38,771 nucleotides of DNA, from positions 1 to 38,771 of the forward strand of contig JADHMB010000011.1 of the NCBI GenBank assembly GCA_016780365.1, given 5' to 3'. The stretch's first letter is position 1. Each line of letters opens with the position of its first letter. The notes beneath the pieces were generated by a model that was not told the DNA's origin, ran no database searches, and was given only the letters and a program-made list of their open reading frames with translations. This DNA comes from Flavobacteriales bacterium. GTDB taxonomy: Bacteria > Bacteroidota > Bacteroidia > Flavobacteriales_D > Parvicellaceae. The translations under genes were made by a program, and so were the position numbers. Of this stretch, positions 36,387 through 38,771 are shown piece by piece.

Positions 36387-38771
36387 TTACTCAAATTTTA
36401 AAAATTGGATTCTAAATTGGATGGATTCTAAAGATTGGAAACCACAAAAGTTTCAGTCTGAAGCCTGGAAGGAAGTTTTAAAGGGGCAATCTGGTTTAAT
36501 TAATGCACCTACGGGATCTGGAAAAACACTTTCGTTACTTCCAGCAATTCTTTGGCCTACTATAAATCATTCTAAAAAAACCAATCATTTAATTTGTTTA
36601 TGGATAACTCCACTTAGGTCATTGTCCCAACAAATAAAGATTTCAATTGAAGAGTTTTTAACTGATAATAATTTAAACCTTTCCGTAGGGGTTAGAAATG
36701 GTGATACTTCGGCTAAAGAAAGAAATAAGCAGCGTAATAAACTTCCTAATATTTTAGTTACTACTCCGGAAAGTTTACAATTAATAATTTCTTCAAAGGA
36801 TTGGAAGAATAAATTTTCATTTATTAATGCTGTAGTAGTAGATGAATGGCATGAATTAATAGGTTCTAAAAGAGGGGTTCAGGTAGAATTATGTTTAGCT
36901 GCAATAAGGCATTTCAATACCAGCACTTCAATTTGGGGAATATCTGCTACTATTGGAAATATTGAACAAGCAAAAGATGTTTTGTTGGGAAATTTTAAAA
37001 GTGAAAATAATGGTGTTTTAATTAAATCCAATATCAAGAAAAGGATACAAGTTAAATCTATTGCGCCCAATGAAATAAAGCAAATGCCTTGGAGAGGACA
37101 TTTAGGAATCAATCTTACTACTGAGTTAATACCAATCCTAAAAAAAAGTAAATCTACCCTAATATTTACCAATACTAGATCTCAATGTGAATTGTGGTAT
37201 CAAAAACTTCTAGAGAAAATGCCTGAATTGGCAGGGGATATGGCCATGCATCATGGAAGTATTGATAGAAATATTAGACTCTGGGTAGAAAATGCTGTTA
37301 GGAATGAAAAAATTAAAGTAGTAGTTTGTACTTCAAGTTTAGACTTGGGAGTAGATTTTCACCCTGTAGAGTCCATTGTTCAAATTGGTGGTCCAAAGGG
37401 AGTTGCAAGATTTATTCAGAGAGCGGGAAGAAGTGGACATAGACCTAAGGAAGTTAGTAAAATATATTTTTTACCAACACATGCTATTGAACTAATTGAA
37501 GCAGCAGCATTAAACAAAGCAGTTAAAAAAGATTTTGTTGAGCAAAGAAATCCTTATTTGTTAAGTTTTGATGTTCTCATACAGTTTTTAGTTTCTTTAG
37601 CAGTTTCAGATGGGTTTTATCCAAAGCAGACCTTGAAATTCATTAAAAAAACTTATGCTTTTTCTACGATAAATAACGATGAATGGGAGTGGGTTTTAAG
37701 AAATATTACAGTAGGATCCCAAAGTTTACAAGCTTACGATGAATATAAAAGAGTAGATATTTTAGAAAATGGTCTTTTTAAGGTCAATAGTAGAAAAACT
37801 GCAATGCGACATAGGGTTCAAATTGGAACCATAGTTAGTGATGCGCTTTTACAATTAAAATCTATTAATGGAAGAAGGCTTGGGAAAATAGAGGAGTGGT
37901 TTGTCTCCAAATTAAGTAAAGGCGAAGTTTTTTTATTTGGAGGACAATACTATAAAATTTTTCAAATGAAAAATATGGAAGTAATAGTTAAAAAATCTAA
38001 AGCTAAAAAAGGAAAGATTGTAAGTTGGATGGGAGGAAGAATGGGTTTTAGTTCTTACATGAGTGAATTGCTTAGAGCTGAGTTATATGACTTAAATAAA
38101 TCTTTATTGTCTAATCCAGAAACCCCATTGAATTACCTTACAAAAAAACAACTTGAGTTTTCTGCAATTCCAAATTCTGATGAATTTCTGATTGAATCTT
38201 TCAAAACAAAGGATGGCTTTCATACAATTTTTTATCCTTTTGAAGGGAGATTTATTCATGAAGCATTAAGTCATTTAATTGCCTACAGAATAAGCTTATT
38301 AAATCCAATAACATTTTCTTTGGCCTATAATGATTATGGATTTGAACTATTAAGCAATGAGTTTTTAGATATTCAGGATATTTTAGATAATAATTTATGG
38401 GACGATTCTCATTTGTTTCAAGATCTTAACGATAGCATTAATACTTCTGAAATGGCAAGAAGAAAATTTAGAGATATAGCAGTTATTTCCGGTTTGGTTT
38501 TTACAGGAATGCCCAATAAAAGAAAAGGAAATAGAGACTTACAGTCTGGAAGTCAATTACTTTTTGATGTCTTTAGAGATTATGAACCAGATAATTTACT
38601 TTACAAGCAATCGATTAACGAAACTTTTGAATATCAGTTGGAAGAAGGTAGATTAAGAGAAGCTTTGAAAAGAATTAAAAGTCAAAAACTAATTTGGAAA
38701 CAGATTCCTAACCCATCTCCATTTTCATTTCCCATAATTACAGATCGAATGAGAGAAAATTTAAGCAGTGA
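36379..38771 (+). CDS. Ligase-associated Lhr-like DEXH helicase (partial, runs off the window)
   Basis: The frame is open from ATG 36379 to the window end, 797 codons without a stop. Motif I APTGSGKT (43-50), motif II DEWH (155-158, the W variant typical of this group), motif III SATIG, a CTSSLDLGVDFH segment and motif VI QRAGRSGHR (347-355) define a superfamily 2 Lhr-core helicase, which translocates 3' to 5' on DNA and unwinds it. Family members are only slightly longer, so few residues are missing. A metallophosphoesterase gene commonly follows in this cluster but is outside the window. Confidence 0.93.
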   Translation, partial: MSDYSNFKNWILNWMDSKDWKPQKFQSEAWKEVLKGQSGLINAPTGSGKTLSLLPAILWPTINHSKKTNHLICLWITPLRSLSQQIKISIEEFLTDNNLNLSVGVRNGDTSAKERNKQRNKLPNILVTTPESLQLIISSKDWKNKFSFINAVVVDEWHELIGSKRGVQVELCLAAIRHFNTSTSIWGISATIGNIEQAKDVLLGNFKSENNGVLIKSNIKKRIQVKSIAPNEIKQMPWRGHLGINLTTELIPILKKSKSTLIFTNTRSQCELWYQKLLEKMPELAGDMAMHHGSIDRNIRLWVENAVRNEKIKVVVCTSSLDLGVDFHPVESIVQIGGPKGVARFIQRAGRSGHRPKEVSKIYFLPTHAIELIEAAALNKAVKKDFVEQRNPYLLSFDVLIQFLVSLAVSDGFYPKQTLKFIKKTYAFSTINNDEWEWVLRNITVGSQSLQAYDEYKRVDILENGLFKVNSRKTAMRHRVQIGTIVSDALLQLKSINGRRLGKIEEWFVSKLSKGEVFLFGGQYYKIFQMKNMEVIVKKSKAKKGKIVSWMGGRMGFSSYMSELLRAELYDLNKSLLSNPETPLNYLTKKQLEFSAIPNSDEFLIESFKTKDGFHTIFYPFEGRFIHEALSHLIAYRISLLNPITFSLAYNDYGFELLSNEFLDIQDILDNNLWDDSHLFQDLNDSINTSEMARRKFRDIAVISGLVFTGMPNKRKGNRDLQSGSQLLFDVFRDYEPDNLLYKQSINETFEYQLEEGRLREALKRIKSQKLIWKQIPNPSPFSFPIITDRMRENLSS

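Noticed and set aside
1-38771. Mobile elements, CRISPR arrays, phage genes or toxin-antitoxin pairs
   Set aside because: I read both strands and saw no transposase, integrase, spacer-repeat array or short toxin-like gene pair.

Overview
The window is 38.8 kb of AT-rich DNA from a member of the Bacteroidota, most likely a marine or aquatic Flavobacteriales-like bacterium. Evidence: a SusC/SusD pair, C-terminal type IX secretion (T9SS) sorting domains on four proteins, Bacteroidota promoter elements of the TAnnTTTG type, a PhoH-PurC pair, and a fused RibBA next to an LptF/LptG-family permease. Genes are tightly packed and no stretch over 300 bases lacks a gene. Several convergent pairs end within a few bases of each other, and many co-directional pairs overlap by 4 or 8 bases.

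Bases 1-15723 are an alpha-glucan (starch/maltodextrin/glycogen) utilisation locus. After the tail of an unrelated T9SS-secreted protein comes a Nudix-family transcriptional regulator (NrtR/AraR type), divergent from a periplasmic GH13 neopullulanase-like enzyme. A second divergent unit, centred near 6600, has two arms. To the left run a small secreted protein, probably a surface glycan-binding module, and a large T9SS-targeted GH13 amylase. To the right run SusC, SusD, a T9SS-targeted GH13 alpha-amylase and a GH31 alpha-glucosidase lipoprotein. The inferred flow is surface cleavage by two amylases, capture and import by SusCD, then periplasmic processing by the GH13 and GH31 enzymes to glucose. 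Both divergent intergenic regions carry the same 21-base inverted-repeat site, placed almost identically relative to the -7 promoter element. I take it to be the operator of the Nudix regulator. 6-phosphogluconolactonase follows at 15830.

Bases 16701-23013 hold a second, separate unit: a BadF/BadG-type sugar (GlcNAc-like) kinase, two formylglycine-type sulfatases and a classical TonB-dependent receptor, all overlapping or closely spaced. It looks suited to a sulfated (amino)sugar glycan. Bases 23010-26035 (minus strand) hold a mixed operon: SAM hydroxide adenosyltransferase, ABM-fold monooxygenase, imidazolonepropionase and a DUF2490 outer-membrane protein.

The rest is mainly housekeeping: phoH-purC (plus strand); a minus-strand run of LptF/LptG-like permease, two GT4 glycosyltransferases and ribBA; a START-like protein; a tRNA with a CAU anticodon; and the start of the bacterial 'ligase-associated' DNA repair cluster (beta-CASP exonuclease, ATP-dependent DNA ligase, Lhr-like helicase), whose last gene runs off the window. 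No mobile element, CRISPR array or rRNA was seen. The most interesting signal is the shared operator with matched promoter geometry, together with the regulator's oddly missing start codon and an intra-operon terminator that probably sets the ratio of the surface binding protein to its downstream amylase.
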